DNA of 64,000 nucleotides from contig NZ_CP007145.1 in assembly GCF_000576555.1 (NCBI RefSeq), positions 3,680,501 through 3,744,500 on the forward strand, given 5' to 3'. Under the pieces are notes generated by a model. It was not told the DNA's origin. It ran no database searches and worked only from the letters and a program-made list of their open reading frames with translations. Position numbers and translations under genes: made by a program. Every line of letters starts with the position of its first letter. Positions within the stretch are counted from its first letter, which is position 1. Of this stretch, positions 50,180 to 59,710 are shown piece after piece. Origin of the DNA: Hymenobacter swuensis DY53. GTDB lineage: Bacteria; Bacteroidota; Bacteroidia; Cytophagales; Hymenobacteraceae.

Positions 50180-53140
50180 ATGCTGAGAAATTTCCTCCTG
50201 ATTCTGCTGCTGCTGACTGGGCTAACCGGTGCGGCGCAAGCCCAGACCACCGTCAGCGGCCGGGTGCTGGACGGCAAAGACCAGTCGCCGCTGATTGGCG
50301 CCAACGTGCTGCTGACCCAGATACCCGATTCCATTAAGCGCGGCGCGGCCGTGGAGCTGGACGGGTCCTTTACCGTGCCGGGCGTACCGGCCGGGCGTTA
50401 TGTGCTGACAGTATCATTTCTGGGCTACCAGAACCTGCGCCGCACGGTGGAAGTGAGTGGCTCGCCGCTAAACTTGGGCAGCCTTACGCTGCAGGCCGGG
50501 GGCGGCATTGCCCTGAGAGGTGTAGAAGTGGTGGGCCAGGCCGCTGCCGCCGTGCAGAAGGGCGACACGGCCCAGTTCAACGCCGGCTCCTACAAAACCA
50601 ACCCCGACGCCAACGCCCAGGACCTCATCACCAAGATGCCCGGCGTGACCGTGGACCCCGGCACCGGCAAGGTGCAGGCCCAGGGCGAGCAGGTGCAGCG
50701 CGTGCTGGTAGATGGCAAGGAGTTTTTTGGCAACGACCCCGACGCCGTGCTCAAGAACATTCCGGCCGAAGTCATCGATAAGATTCAGGTGTACGACCGG
50801 TCGTCGGACCAAAGCCAGTTCACCGGCTTCGACGACGGCAACCAGCAGAAAACCATCAACATCATCACCAAGCCCAGCTTCCGCAACGGCAAGTTCGGGC
50901 GGGTGCTGGCCGGCTACGGCCCCCAGGACGACCGGTACCGCCTGAGCGGCAACCTGAACGTGTTTAAGGGCAAGCAGCGGTTTTCCATTGTGGCCCAGAG
51001 CAACAACGTGAACGAGCAGAACTTTGGCACCGAGGATCTGCTGGGCGTGGTGGGAGCTTCGCGCCAGGGCGGCGGGGGTGGCCAGGGCCAGCGGGGCCAG
51101 GGCGGCGGCCGGGTAGGCGGCGGCGGCCAGGGCGGCGGTGGAGGTGGCAATAACTCCGGCGACTTCCTGGTGAGCCAGCAGGGCGGCATCAGCAAAACCC
51201 ACGCGCTGGGCCTGAACTACTCCGATACCTGGGGCACCAAAACCGAGGTGCAGGGCAGCTACTTCTTCAACCTAAGCGACAACACCAGCCGCACCAACCT
51301 GCTGCGCCGCTACGTGGCCCCCGAGGGCCAGACGCAGGATTTGCGCTACAATGAACTCTCGCTGAATACCAGCCGCAACATCAATAACCGCTTTAACTTC
51401 CGGCTGGAGCACAAGTTCGACTCCCTGAACTCCTTGCTGTGGCGGCCCAGCCTCTCGGTGCAGCGCAACACCGGCAACAGCCTGCTCGACGGTAATACGT
51501 TTCAGGTGCAGCCCGATGCCGGCAGCCTCAACCAAGGCACCAACAACAGCTCCTACCGCTCGGCCCTCACCGGCCTCACGGCCACCAACCAACTGCTGTA
51601 CCGTCATCGGTTTCAGCGCCGGGGCCGCACGTTCTCGTTGGGCGTGAATACGAGCTACAACGACAAAAACGGCGACAATAACCTGCTCTCCAGCACCACG
51701 TTCTTCCAGAATAATCAGCCCCAGACGACGCTGCTCAACCAGTTTTCGGAGCTGAACCAAACGGGCTGGGCCTGGACCGGCAACCTGAACTACACCGAGC
51801 CGCTGGGCCTGAAAAGCATTCTGCAGCTGGCCTACTCCCTCAGCTACACGCCCAACGATTCGGACAAGAAAACCTACAACTTCTCGCCCGGCGAGCAGCA
51901 GTACAGCATCCTGAACGATACGCTCAGCAGCGTATTCCAGAGCCAGTACCTCACCAACTCGGGTGAGGTGACGTACCGCTTTCAGGACAAAGCGTTCCAG
52001 TGGTCGGTAGGCGCGGCGGTGCAGAGCGCCCAGCTGCGCTCTGACCAGGAATTTCCGCGCCCCGGCAGTACCCGCCGCACGTTCCTGAACGTGCTGCCCA
52101 ATGCCCAGGTGCGCTACAACTTCTCGCGCCAGCAGAACCTGCGCCTGAACTACCGGGCCAACACCAACCCGCCCGGCATCAGCCAGCTGCAGGAGGTGGT
52201 AAACAACGCCAATCCGCTGCAGCTCACCACCGGCAACCCCAACCTGCGCCAGGAAACCCGCCACAACGTGTTTCTGCGCTACTCAGCGGCCGTGCCCGAG
52301 AAGTCGCGCTCCTTCTTTGCACTGCTGGGCGGCTCCTACGTGAACAACTACATTACCAACAATACCATTTATGCCGGCACCGCGCCCATCACGGTGGATG
52401 GCGTGGTCATTCCGGCCGGTGGCCAGCTCACCCGCCCCGTCAACCTGAACCAGCAGTACACGCTCCGCTCCTTCGTAAACTACAGCTTGCCGCTGGCCTT
52501 CATCAAGTCGAACCTAAACGTGAATGCCACCGGCACCTATTCCCAGACGCCGGGCCTGGTATTCAGCGAGCTGAACTATAGCCGCACGCCTACGGCCGGC
52601 CTGGGCGTGGCCCTAAGCAGCAACATCAGCCCCCAGCTCGATTTCACGCTCAGCAGCAACTCCAGCCAGAGCTACGTGCGCAACACCCTGCGCCAGCAGC
52701 TCAACAGCCAGTTTTTTCGCCAGAACACGGCCCTGCGCTTCAGCTGGATTGTGACCAAGGGCATCACGGTGCAGTCGGATGTAAATCACCAGCTGTACTC
52801 GGGCCTTTCGGCGGGCTACAACCAGAACTTCGTGCTCTGGAATGCCTCCCTGGGCAAGAAGCTGGGGCCGAAGCAGCAGGCCGAACTCAAGCTCTACGCC
52901 TTCGATTTACTGGGTCAGAACAACAGCATCCAGCGCAACATCACGGCCGCCTACACTGAAGACGTGCAAACCAATATTCTGCAGCGCTACTTCATGCTGA
53001 TGTTCACCTACAACATCCGCAGCTTTGCCGGCAGCAGCCCCACGGACGCCTTGCCCGGCGACGCGCCCACGGAGCGCCGGCGAGGCCCGGGCGGCTTCGG
53101 CCAGCCTGGCAGTGGGCCGCCTCCCGGGGGCGGTATGTAA
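50180..53140 (+). CDS. Outer-membrane beta-barrel protein with CarboxypepD_reg and plug-like region
   Basis: 986 residues with a signal peptide (LLILLLLTGLTGAAQAQTT). Residues about 23-110 are a CarboxypepD_reg-like beta-sandwich (VSGRVLDGKDQSPLIGANVL). About 115-230 resembles a TonB-dependent plug with DLITKMPGVTVDPGTG, RVLVDGKEFFGNDPDAVLKN and IPAEVIDKIQVYDRSSDQSQ. The rest is a large barrel of aromatic strands. Near 295-325 lies a Gly/Gln-rich loop (GGGGGQGQRGQGGGRVGGGG) and the C-terminus is Gly- and Pro-rich and ends GGGM. Closest to the outer membrane protein beta-barrel family (OMP_b-brl_3) of Bacteroidota, whose transported substance is not known. Confidence 0.88.
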   Translation: MLRNFLLILLLLTGLTGAAQAQTTVSGRVLDGKDQSPLIGANVLLTQIPDSIKRGAAVELDGSFTVPGVPAGRYVLTVSFLGYQNLRRTVEVSGSPLNLGSLTLQAGGGIALRGVEVVGQAAAAVQKGDTAQFNAGSYKTNPDANAQDLITKMPGVTVDPGTGKVQAQGEQVQRVLVDGKEFFGNDPDAVLKNIPAEVIDKIQVYDRSSDQSQFTGFDDGNQQKTINIITKPSFRNGKFGRVLAGYGPQDDRYRLSGNLNVFKGKQRFSIVAQSNNVNEQNFGTEDLLGVVGASRQGGGGGQGQRGQGGGRVGGGGQGGGGGGNNSGDFLVSQQGGISKTHALGLNYSDTWGTKTEVQGSYFFNLSDNTSRTNLLRRYVAPEGQTQDLRYNELSLNTSRNINNRFNFRLEHKFDSLNSLLWRPSLSVQRNTGNSLLDGNTFQVQPDAGSLNQGTNNSSYRSALTGLTATNQLLYRHRFQRRGRTFSLGVNTSYNDKNGDNNLLSSTTFFQNNQPQTTLLNQFSELNQTGWAWTGNLNYTEPLGLKSILQLAYSLSYTPNDSDKKTYNFSPGEQQYSILNDTLSSVFQSQYLTNSGEVTYRFQDKAFQWSVGAAVQSAQLRSDQEFPRPGSTRRTFLNVLPNAQVRYNFSRQQNLRLNYRANTNPPGISQLQEVVNNANPLQLTTGNPNLRQETRHNVFLRYSAAVPEKSRSFFALLGGSYVNNYITNNTIYAGTAPITVDGVVIPAGGQLTRPVNLNQQYTLRSFVNYSLPLAFIKSNLNVNATGTYSQTPGLVFSELNYSRTPTAGLGVALSSNISPQLDFTLSSNSSQSYVRNTLRQQLNSQFFRQNTALRFSWIVTKGITVQSDVNHQLYSGLSAGYNQNFVLWNASLGKKLGPKQQAELKLYAFDLLGQNNSIQRNITAAYTEDVQTNILQRYFMLMFTYNIRSFAGSSPTDALPGDAPTERRRGPGGFGQPGSGPPPGGGM

Positions 53141-53254
53141 ATTTCCCCGGCCCTGCATTCTGCCAAGAGCACACCCCGGGCGGCGGTCAGATATCTACCA
53201 TAGATTCGGCAGTATAGCTTCACGGAAGCACGAGCTGTTGCTGCCGTATAGCAA

Positions 53255-53308
53255 TTGAAGGCCTGAGAGAAACCATCCAGCAACGGATGGCTTCTCTCAG
53301 GCCTTCAA
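53255..53308. terminator. Hairpin with 24-bp arms
   Basis: TTGAAGGCCTGAGAGAAACCATCC (53255-53278) and 53285-53308 are complementary with one mismatch, 6-nt loop AGCAAC. It lies in the 225-bp convergent gap between 53140 and 53366. Confidence 0.85.
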
Positions 53309-53365
53309 CCATTTGACAGGTTCTCATTGCGGCGGCCGCCGGGCAGGAACACTGGTTATTTCCCG

Positions 53366-55213
53366 TCAGGCAACAACCGGTGCAGCGGGCGGCTGATGCT
53401 CCTGTAAAAAGGCCAGCACCTCCTCCAGTACCTGCGCCGGCTTTTCCTCGAATAGGTAGTGGCCGCTGTCAGCCAGGGTGATGACCCGGCCGTTAGTGGT
53501 CATGGCGGGTACGCTTTGCTGCAGCGTACCGTGCGCCACGTAGCTGGCGATGCCCAGCACGGGCAAACTCAGTTGGGCATAGGACTGATGGTCGGCCATA
53601 TCCTGCCCCAGGGCTTGGTACCAGGCATTGGCAGCCCGAATATTTTCCGGCTGGTTATATACCGCCGCGTACACCGCCCGGTCGAACGCAGTCATGCGGC
53701 TTTCGTCCAGCATCACGTAGGCAAAGAGGTAGTCGAGCAGCACGTGGAAGCGGCCGGCCAGCAGCTTCTCGGGCAGCTCCTTGATCTGGTTAAAGGCCAT
53801 CCACCAGATGTAAGGTTGCTGCCCATCCATTTTGCCGGCGAGTGCGCCCGGCGCGGGCAGCATGGGCATGTAGCGCATCCCCTCGGTGGGGTGGGTGCCA
53901 TCCAGCACAATCAGCCGGTCGGTGGCGGCGGGGTAGTTGTAGGCGAAGCTGCTGGCCACCATGCCTCCGATATCGTGCCCCAGTAACGACACCGGGCCCA
54001 GTTCCAGCTGCTGCACCAGCTCGTAAATATCCCGGGCCATGGTTTTTTTATCGTAGCCGGTAGTGGGCTTGTCGGAGCTGCCCATGCCGCGAATATCAAC
54101 GAGGATGACGTGGTAGTGCCGGGCCAGCTCCTGCGCCACAGGATGAAACGAGTACCAGGTCTGGGGCCAGCCGGGCAGACACACGAGCGGCCGGCCGCGG
54201 CCGCCGGCCACGTAGTGCAGGCGCACTCCATTTACGGTGGCGTAGTGGTTGGCAAAACCCGGCAGCCGCTTCACCAGCTCCTCATCCGAATAGGGCCCCA
54301 ACAGCCCCGGCTGCTCGGCCGCCGGCTGATTCTGCCGTAGCAAGTCCTCAGCGCTGGTCCAGGTCAGCTCGGGGTACCGGTGGTTATCGAGCGAGGTATT
54401 TTGCACGGCGAACATGCTGCGCATATACTGTAGCTGCTGCCAGTCGGCATAAAGTTGATGCTCGCCGGCCGGGTTGGCGGCGCGCACCTGCGCAATGCGG
54501 GCACTTAGGTCGGCACAGGAGCCCAGCGGCACCAGCGCGAAGGCCCCGTGGCCGGCCGCTTCGGCTACCGCCACTAACTCGCGCGGGCTGTGCTGAAAGC
54601 TGGCAATGCGCAGAAAGCGGGGCGTGGTAGCGTCTAGGGCGGCGGCGGCGGTATAGGCGGCCGTGTCGTCCATGGTAGTGAAGTCGATTTTCCAGTCGGC
54701 ATCTTCCCAGTAGCCCACCTGCTGCTGTTTGAAGTCGAGCAGCGGAATACCGTAGGTCAGAATTTCGCCAAAAGCCCCGTTGAGGATGGAAGTAGCCGCA
54801 ATAGGGGCCTTGTCCAGCAGCAGCTGAAACTCGCGGCGTAGGTCGAAGTTGCGGTTTTCGCCGGGCTGCTGCTGGGTGTAGTCGCTGGCGAAATCGGAGG
54901 GGATGAAGCGGGGCACGCCGGCCGCCACGGCCGCTGCCAGCAGGTGGGCCTGGGCGTCCACGATGACCTCACGCAAACCAGCCAGCACCGATACTACACA
55001 GGCCACACCCGCACAGGCACGGGTGAGGCCTGCCACGTCGGTTAGGTCTACGCGGCGCACATCTACGCCGCGACGGGTTAGCGCATCTACTTTGGCCGCG
55101 TCGGTGGTTACGCGCACAACGGCACGCACTGAGGCACCACGCCGCAGCAGTGCCGTCACAATGCGGCTGCCAAGGTCGCCGGTTGCACCGACGACCAGAA
55201 TGGGGGTATGCAT
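53366..55213 (-). CDS. Fusion of NmrA-like NAD(P)-binding domain and alpha/beta hydrolase
   Basis: 615 residues. Residues 1-310 are an atypical SDR of the NmrA/isoflavone-reductase kind: G9-A-T-G12-D-L-G15 in LVVGATGDLGSRIVTALLRR, then RFIPSDFASDY and ILNGAFGEILTYGI. Residues about 320-610 are an alpha/beta hydrolase: NGVRLHYVAGGRGRPLVCLP, VDIRGMGSSDKP and the nucleophile elbow LLGHDIGGMVA with D414, the Asp type seen in epoxide hydrolases and haloalkane dehalogenases. A His in ADSGHYLFEEKP completes the site. Both halves appear complete, so it is a real two-domain fusion. The reaction is unknown, perhaps reduction and then hydrolysis of a small aromatic. An AraC regulator lies upstream. Confidence 0.85.
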   Translation of the reverse strand: MHTPILVVGATGDLGSRIVTALLRRGASVRAVVRVTTDAAKVDALTRRGVDVRRVDLTDVAGLTRACAGVACVVSVLAGLREVIVDAQAHLLAAAVAAGVPRFIPSDFASDYTQQQPGENRNFDLRREFQLLLDKAPIAATSILNGAFGEILTYGIPLLDFKQQQVGYWEDADWKIDFTTMDDTAAYTAAAALDATTPRFLRIASFQHSPRELVAVAEAAGHGAFALVPLGSCADLSARIAQVRAANPAGEHQLYADWQQLQYMRSMFAVQNTSLDNHRYPELTWTSAEDLLRQNQPAAEQPGLLGPYSDEELVKRLPGFANHYATVNGVRLHYVAGGRGRPLVCLPGWPQTWYSFHPVAQELARHYHVILVDIRGMGSSDKPTTGYDKKTMARDIYELVQQLELGPVSLLGHDIGGMVASSFAYNYPAATDRLIVLDGTHPTEGMRYMPMLPAPGALAGKMDGQQPYIWWMAFNQIKELPEKLLAGRFHVLLDYLFAYVMLDESRMTAFDRAVYAAVYNQPENIRAANAWYQALGQDMADHQSYAQLSLPVLGIASYVAHGTLQQSVPAMTTNGRVITLADSGHYLFEEKPAQVLEEVLAFLQEHQPPAAPVVA

Positions 55214-55345
55214 AAGAGAAAAGGGTTAGGTGAGGGCAGCGAACTACTGCTCCTGGAACTGGCCCAAAGGTCCCCCAGTTGGCCCCGACACCCCACCCGA
55301 TTCCTGCCGGTTTCTATCAGATTCCTGCGGATTTTGCGGCCGGAA

Positions 55346-56200
55346 CTAACGCTGCTGAAAGTCGCGAGGCGAGCGGCCGGTGGCGCGCTTAAACGCCGCC
55401 GAAAAATGAGCGGGCGAGGCAAAGCCCAGCACCTCGCCAACGGCGGCTACCGGCAGCTCACCAATGCGCAACAGGTGCTGGGCCCGCCGAATTTTCCAGC
55501 CCAGCACATACTGGTAGGGCGACTGGCCGGTGGTATGCCGGAAGCACCGCATGAAATGAAATACGCTCAGGTTGGCCAGGCCAGCCAGGGCCTCTACCGT
55601 CACAACCTGCTCCATATTGCCCTCCAGATAGGCCTCAATACGGGTCAGCACCGAACCGGACAAAGTGCGGCCCGGCGCGGGGCGCTGTTCCTGGATGGCG
55701 TGGTGCTCCAGCAAATGGTAGCACAGCGCGTTGGTCAGCGACTCCACGTAGAGCAGACCCAGCGTGTGCCGGGTGCCGGCTGTCGTCAGCAATTGCCGGC
55801 CCAACTGGGTAAGCAAGCCGTCCTCAAACCGAAACCGGTCGCGCAAGGTGAACTTGCTTGCCTGCAAGCTGGCCCGGTTTTCCAGCGCCTGGGTATCTAT
55901 CTGCAGCTGAATAATATCCGCAGGCCCATACCAAGCGGTGGGACCGTACTCCCCGGCGGGATACAGACCGGCGTCGCCCGGCCGAAACAGGTCTTCTTCC
56001 GTACCGCTCCCATTCCGGCGGCTTGAGCGCACGGGTTGAACTCCCTGATGCAGGATGAGCATGTGCTGGTCGTGGGCGTGGGCCGGCATGGCCATGGCCT
56101 CCAACTGGTAACGCTCTACCCGCAGCCCCGGCCACGCCTGTTCCGCACTGGACGCCAGCGCCGGGCGGTCATATACCAAAAAGCTGTTGGCGTCATTCAT
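55346..56200 (-). CDS. AraC-family transcriptional regulator
   Basis: 284 residues. The C-terminal ~100 residues are two helix-turn-helix motifs (LAGLANLSVFHFMRCFRHTT then VGEVLGFASPAHFSAAFKRA, ending GRSPRDF), the AraC/XylS signature. The N-terminal part (1-170) is a cupin-like ligand domain with AHAHDQHMLILHQG, which places His residues near a putative pocket. It is 132 bp upstream of the NmrA-hydrolase fusion gene on the same strand, and so probably regulates it. Confidence 0.9.
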   Translation of the reverse strand: MNDANSFLVYDRPALASSAEQAWPGLRVERYQLEAMAMPAHAHDQHMLILHQGVQPVRSSRRNGSGTEEDLFRPGDAGLYPAGEYGPTAWYGPADIIQLQIDTQALENRASLQASKFTLRDRFRFEDGLLTQLGRQLLTTAGTRHTLGLLYVESLTNALCYHLLEHHAIQEQRPAPGRTLSGSVLTRIEAYLEGNMEQVVTVEALAGLANLSVFHFMRCFRHTTGQSPYQYVLGWKIRRAQHLLRIGELPVAAVGEVLGFASPAHFSAAFKRATGRSPRDFQQR

Positions 56201-56645
56201 GGGAGGCTGCTGCTGCTATCCTGTTACAACATGGGGTGCGGGGCATGAATTGAGGCCGGTCCACCTTTCCTGCTCCTGCTGGCGTAATCCGTTCAGCCCT
56301 GCGAAGCGTAGCTTCAGCTGTCAAACTTACGGCGCTTTCGCCACAGGTTGCCGCCACAACGTTCAGTGCACCCCAACAGCTTAGCAGTTAACATCCTTTG
56401 ATACAATAGCCTCACAAACTGTGGGACGATAGAAGCTAGCCAGTCCCTGCACACAGCAGTACCAGGAAAGGACCACAAAGAGCAGTCAACGACCCATTGC
56501 GAATAAAATGATTTGACCATTCTGTTGGATTTGCCGCAGACAGACCCAACCGCAGGCTTTTTTTGCGCTATTTTGTAGGCTAACAGGACCGGTATCAGCG
56601 TGCAAACGCTCATCCGTGGCCCTGCCCGGATGCTTTTCCCCGCTT
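56201..56645. other. Intergenic region, araC-like gene to lytic transglycosylase
   Basis: 445 bp, divergent. Short open frames on the minus strand (near 56314-56755) show no family feature. A TATTTTG near 56569-56575, 71 bp before the ATG at 56646, is one base short of TAnnTTTG and may be part of the promoter. Nothing else is seen. Confidence 0.45.
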
Positions 56646-58784
56646 ATGAAACGAGTTTTACTGCTGGTGTTTCTGTGGCTGCCGCTCTTGGTAGCTGCCC
56701 AAACCGTACCAGTCCCGGCCCAGCTGAGCATGGCCGGCCTGCGCCTGCGCCTCACTGACGGGGGACGTGCTGCCCTCCAGCAGAAAGTGGACGCCCTGCG
56801 CCGCCACCCGGCCTCCTTCCAGGCCCGTGTAGTACTAGCCGACGCCTATTTCCCCATCATCGACCGGATATTTCAGCAGGAAGGCCTGCCCCTGGATTTC
56901 CACTTCCTGGCCCTGCAGGAAAGCGGCCTGCAGGGTGACGCCCAGAGCATTCATGATGCCGTGGGCTACTGGCAGTTCAAGCGCGAGTCGGCCGCTGATT
57001 TTGGGCTGCTGATGAACGATGCCATTGATGAGCGCAAGCACATTGCGGCTTCCTCGAAGGCTGCTGCCCAGTACCTGCTGCGCAATAACAAAACGTTCCG
57101 CAACTGGACCAACTCGCTGCTCAGCTACAACCTGGGCCTCACTGGCACCAAGCCCTACACCCTGCCCACCGACGCCGACGCCAGCGAGGCGGAAATTACG
57201 GAGAAGACCCACCCGTACATTCTCACGTTTCTGGCCCACAAAATTGCCTTCGAGCCTGCCATCGGCCTCAATACCAAGCCGCCGCTGCTGTTTCAGGAAT
57301 TTCCGGCCCCGGCTGGCCAGGCCCTGAGCGTTATGGCCCAGGCCATGCAGCAAAACCCTGATGACTTGGTGAAATACAACCGCTGGCTGCTGGCGCCCAC
57401 CGTGCCCACCGACCGGGTGTACACCATGCTGGTGCCCATCACCGACCCCGTACAGCTCACCGCTTTAGCCGCACAGCAAAAAAACGCCACCGCCGGCCAG
57501 CTCCTCAACCAGCCCACCCCCGACCCCGAAAACGCTGACTTTGTGCGCGTAAACGGGCTGAAGGCGGTGGTAGCGCTGCCCGGCGACACTAAGGAAAGCA
57601 TAGCGAAGCGTGCCAATCTGAAGATGCGCAAGTTCATGCAGTTCAACGACCTGTTCCCCTTCGACAACATCGTGGCCGGCCAGCCCTACTTTGTGCAGAA
57701 AAAGCGCGACAAAGCGGCCGTGGAATACCACGTCACGCGTCCAGGGGAAAGTGTAGTTACCGTGTCGCAGAAGTACGGCATACGGGCCAAGGCCATCTGG
57801 AGCAAGAACCGCATGGCCCGCAACGAGGAGTTGCGCCCCGGCCGCGTACTGTGGCTGCAGCACACCCGCCCCAAAAACGTGCCTGTAGAATACGCTGACG
57901 GCAACAACGCCACCGCGCTGGCGGCTTTCGAGAAGCCGGTAACGCCAACCGCTGCTGCTCCAGCCCCGGCCGCTCCCACGGCCCCTACGCCGCAACCGGA
58001 GAAAAAGAAGAAGCAGGAGGAGGCCGAACCCTATATGGGCGGCACGGCCAATTCAAGCCGTATGCTGGAGGATGCCACCGAAGACGAAGGCATGGTAGTG
58101 CAACCCGACAGCGCCACAGATGAGCACACCGAAAATCTGAATAACCTGCCGCCGGCTCCGGTAACGCCCGTAGCTCAGCCTACCGCGCCAGCTCCCAAAA
58201 AAGCCCTACCTGCCGCCGCCCCCATTGCCGACGAGCCCAGCGAAGCTGAACCTATTACCGAGCCGCTACCCCGCCCGGTCCCGGCCACGCCAGCACCAAC
58301 GCCCCGCCCCGCAGCCCCCGTAGCCGCCCCGGCTTCAGTGCCCGCTGCACCAACCAAGCCGGTTGCAGCCCCGGCTCCGCGCCCTACCCCACCCAGCTAC
58401 CCAACGCCGCTGGCCGCACCGGCAGTTGAGCCCGTTCCGGTTAGTGGTTTGCATACGGTGCAGCCCAAGGAAAACTTGTATTCAGTCGCCCGCCGCTTTG
58501 GGCTGCGTCCTTCGGATATTATTCTATGGAATAATCTACCCCAAAACCCGTCCCTCCGCATTGGGCAGACACTGCGCGTTACGGCATCTGTTTCAGCTGT
58601 GGCTTCGCCAGTCCCGGCAGCGGCTACGCCCGAAACTATTCGTCACACCGTGCAGCCCGGCGAAACGATGTACAGCGTATCGCGCAAGTACGGCGTCACC
58701 ATCAAGCAGATCATGGAGTGGAACAGCAAACCCGATTTTGCCGTGAAGCCGGGCGAGGTGCTGATCATTACGCCCGCTAAGTAG
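56646..58784 (+). CDS. LysM-containing lytic transglycosylase (MltD-like)
   Basis: 712 residues with a signal peptide (MKRVLLLVFLWLPLLVAAQ). The transglycosylase domain (about 50-220) has the catalytic E92 in HFLALQESGLQGDAQ, then IHDAVGYWQFKRESAADFGL, the SLT pattern. Four LysM repeats follow: one near 300-355 (residues around VRVNGLKAVVALPGDTKES), YHVTRPGESVVTVSQKYGIR near 365-410, HTVQPKENLYSVARRFGLRP near 600-645, and HTVQPGETMYSVSRKYGVTI near 665-710. Between the second and third is an Ala/Pro-rich linker of about 160 residues. It cleaves glycan strands in the periplasm. The ATG at 56646 was chosen over an upstream in-frame start for the signal peptide. Confidence 0.92.
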   Translation: MKRVLLLVFLWLPLLVAAQTVPVPAQLSMAGLRLRLTDGGRAALQQKVDALRRHPASFQARVVLADAYFPIIDRIFQQEGLPLDFHFLALQESGLQGDAQSIHDAVGYWQFKRESAADFGLLMNDAIDERKHIAASSKAAAQYLLRNNKTFRNWTNSLLSYNLGLTGTKPYTLPTDADASEAEITEKTHPYILTFLAHKIAFEPAIGLNTKPPLLFQEFPAPAGQALSVMAQAMQQNPDDLVKYNRWLLAPTVPTDRVYTMLVPITDPVQLTALAAQQKNATAGQLLNQPTPDPENADFVRVNGLKAVVALPGDTKESIAKRANLKMRKFMQFNDLFPFDNIVAGQPYFVQKKRDKAAVEYHVTRPGESVVTVSQKYGIRAKAIWSKNRMARNEELRPGRVLWLQHTRPKNVPVEYADGNNATALAAFEKPVTPTAAAPAPAAPTAPTPQPEKKKKQEEAEPYMGGTANSSRMLEDATEDEGMVVQPDSATDEHTENLNNLPPAPVTPVAQPTAPAPKKALPAAAPIADEPSEAEPITEPLPRPVPATPAPTPRPAAPVAAPASVPAAPTKPVAAPAPRPTPPSYPTPLAAPAVEPVPVSGLHTVQPKENLYSVARRFGLRPSDIILWNNLPQNPSLRIGQTLRVTASVSAVASPVPAAATPETIRHTVQPGETMYSVSRKYGVTIKQIMEWNSKPDFAVKPGEVLIITPAK

Positions 58785-58829
58785 CCTCTTTCTTATCCTT
58801 TCCCGCGTTTACTTCCCTGCCGCTTTCCG

Positions 58830-59603
58830 ATGCGTTTCTTTTCCGTTTCCCTGGTGCTGGCAGTTGCCGGTACGGTGGGCTCTTTCCGCGCCCAGGCGCA
58901 GCAAACGACTTCAATTCCCGCTGTTACGCTCTCCAACGACTCCGTGCAGGTGATGTCGGGTCTGGTGGCCAGCAGCGTGCGGCAGCTGCGGGCCATCTAC
59001 TTTGAGCCCAACGATGCCAAAACAGCGCAACTTATTGATGAGGCCCTGGTGCAGATTCCGGCCCTCAACCAGCGCCTGAGCCGCTATACCGCCAGCCTCC
59101 CCCGCGAGCAGCAGCAGCAGCTGGCCCAACGGCTCCGGCAGCAACCCTGGCAGGTGGAGCTGAACACGCTGCTGCGCAGCCCCCAGTACAAGGGCTTTGA
59201 TGCCCGGGCCGCCAAAACCCCGGAGCTTAAGGCCGCCGCTGACCGGCTGCACGCTTCCGGCTTTATGGGCACAGCTAGGCCGGTAGCCGCCAAAGCCCCG
59301 GCTCCCGCCCCGATGGGCACCATTGCTACCCCGTCGGCTTCCAAGCCCCTGCCAGTTGCCCCTTCGCCAAAGCTGCCGGTCGGTACTGCCGCGCTGGCTC
59401 CCGCAGCCCGCTCGCAGCCGGCAACCGTACCTGCCAAGCCTGCTACAGATGCGGCCCGAAGCCATACCGTGCAGAAAGGCGAGACCCTGTTCAGCATCTC
59501 GCGCCAGTACAACGTGAAGGCGGCCCAGCTACTGGAATGGAATAGTAAAGCCGATGGCAAGGTCAAAATCGGGGAAGTACTGGTAGTGGAGCCGGGCAAA
59601 TAG
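58830..59603 (+). CDS. Secreted protein with one C-terminal LysM domain
   Basis: 257 residues with a signal peptide (MRFFSVSLVLAVAGTVGSFR, then AQAQ). Residues 25-140 are helical with no family I recognise (LIDEALVQIPALNQRLSRYT). An Ala/Pro linker leads to one LysM at the C-terminus: HTVQKGETLFSISRQYNVKA and EWNSKADGKVKIGEVLVV. The LysM resembles the last one of the upstream transglycosylase, 45 bp away, so the two may be functionally linked at the cell wall. Probable periplasmic or outer-membrane wall-binding protein. Confidence 0.85.
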   Translation: MRFFSVSLVLAVAGTVGSFRAQAQQTTSIPAVTLSNDSVQVMSGLVASSVRQLRAIYFEPNDAKTAQLIDEALVQIPALNQRLSRYTASLPREQQQQLAQRLRQQPWQVELNTLLRSPQYKGFDARAAKTPELKAAADRLHASGFMGTARPVAAKAPAPAPMGTIATPSASKPLPVAPSPKLPVGTAALAPAARSQPATVPAKPATDAARSHTVQKGETLFSISRQYNVKAAQLLEWNSKADGKVKIGEVLVVEPGK

Positions 59604-59621
59604 ACCGACCTCCTCTGCGCT

Positions 59622-59654
59622 AAAAAAGGCAGCCCTAAGCGGACTGCCTTTTTT
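59622..59654. terminator. Bidirectional terminator
   Basis: AAAAAAGGCAG (59622-59632) is complementary to CTGCCTTTTTT (59644-59654), 11-nt loop, in the convergent gap between 59603 and 59711. Confidence 0.88.
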
Positions 59655-59710
59655 TGTTTGGTCAATAGAAACCCGACGCTCTCCATCCTGCTTCACCGCC
59701 AGACTGGCGG

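Noticed and set aside
50480..51202. Antisense frame over the Gly-rich part of the outer-membrane protein
   Set aside because: Ala/Val/His-rich shadow of the Gly/Asn coding frame on the other strand.
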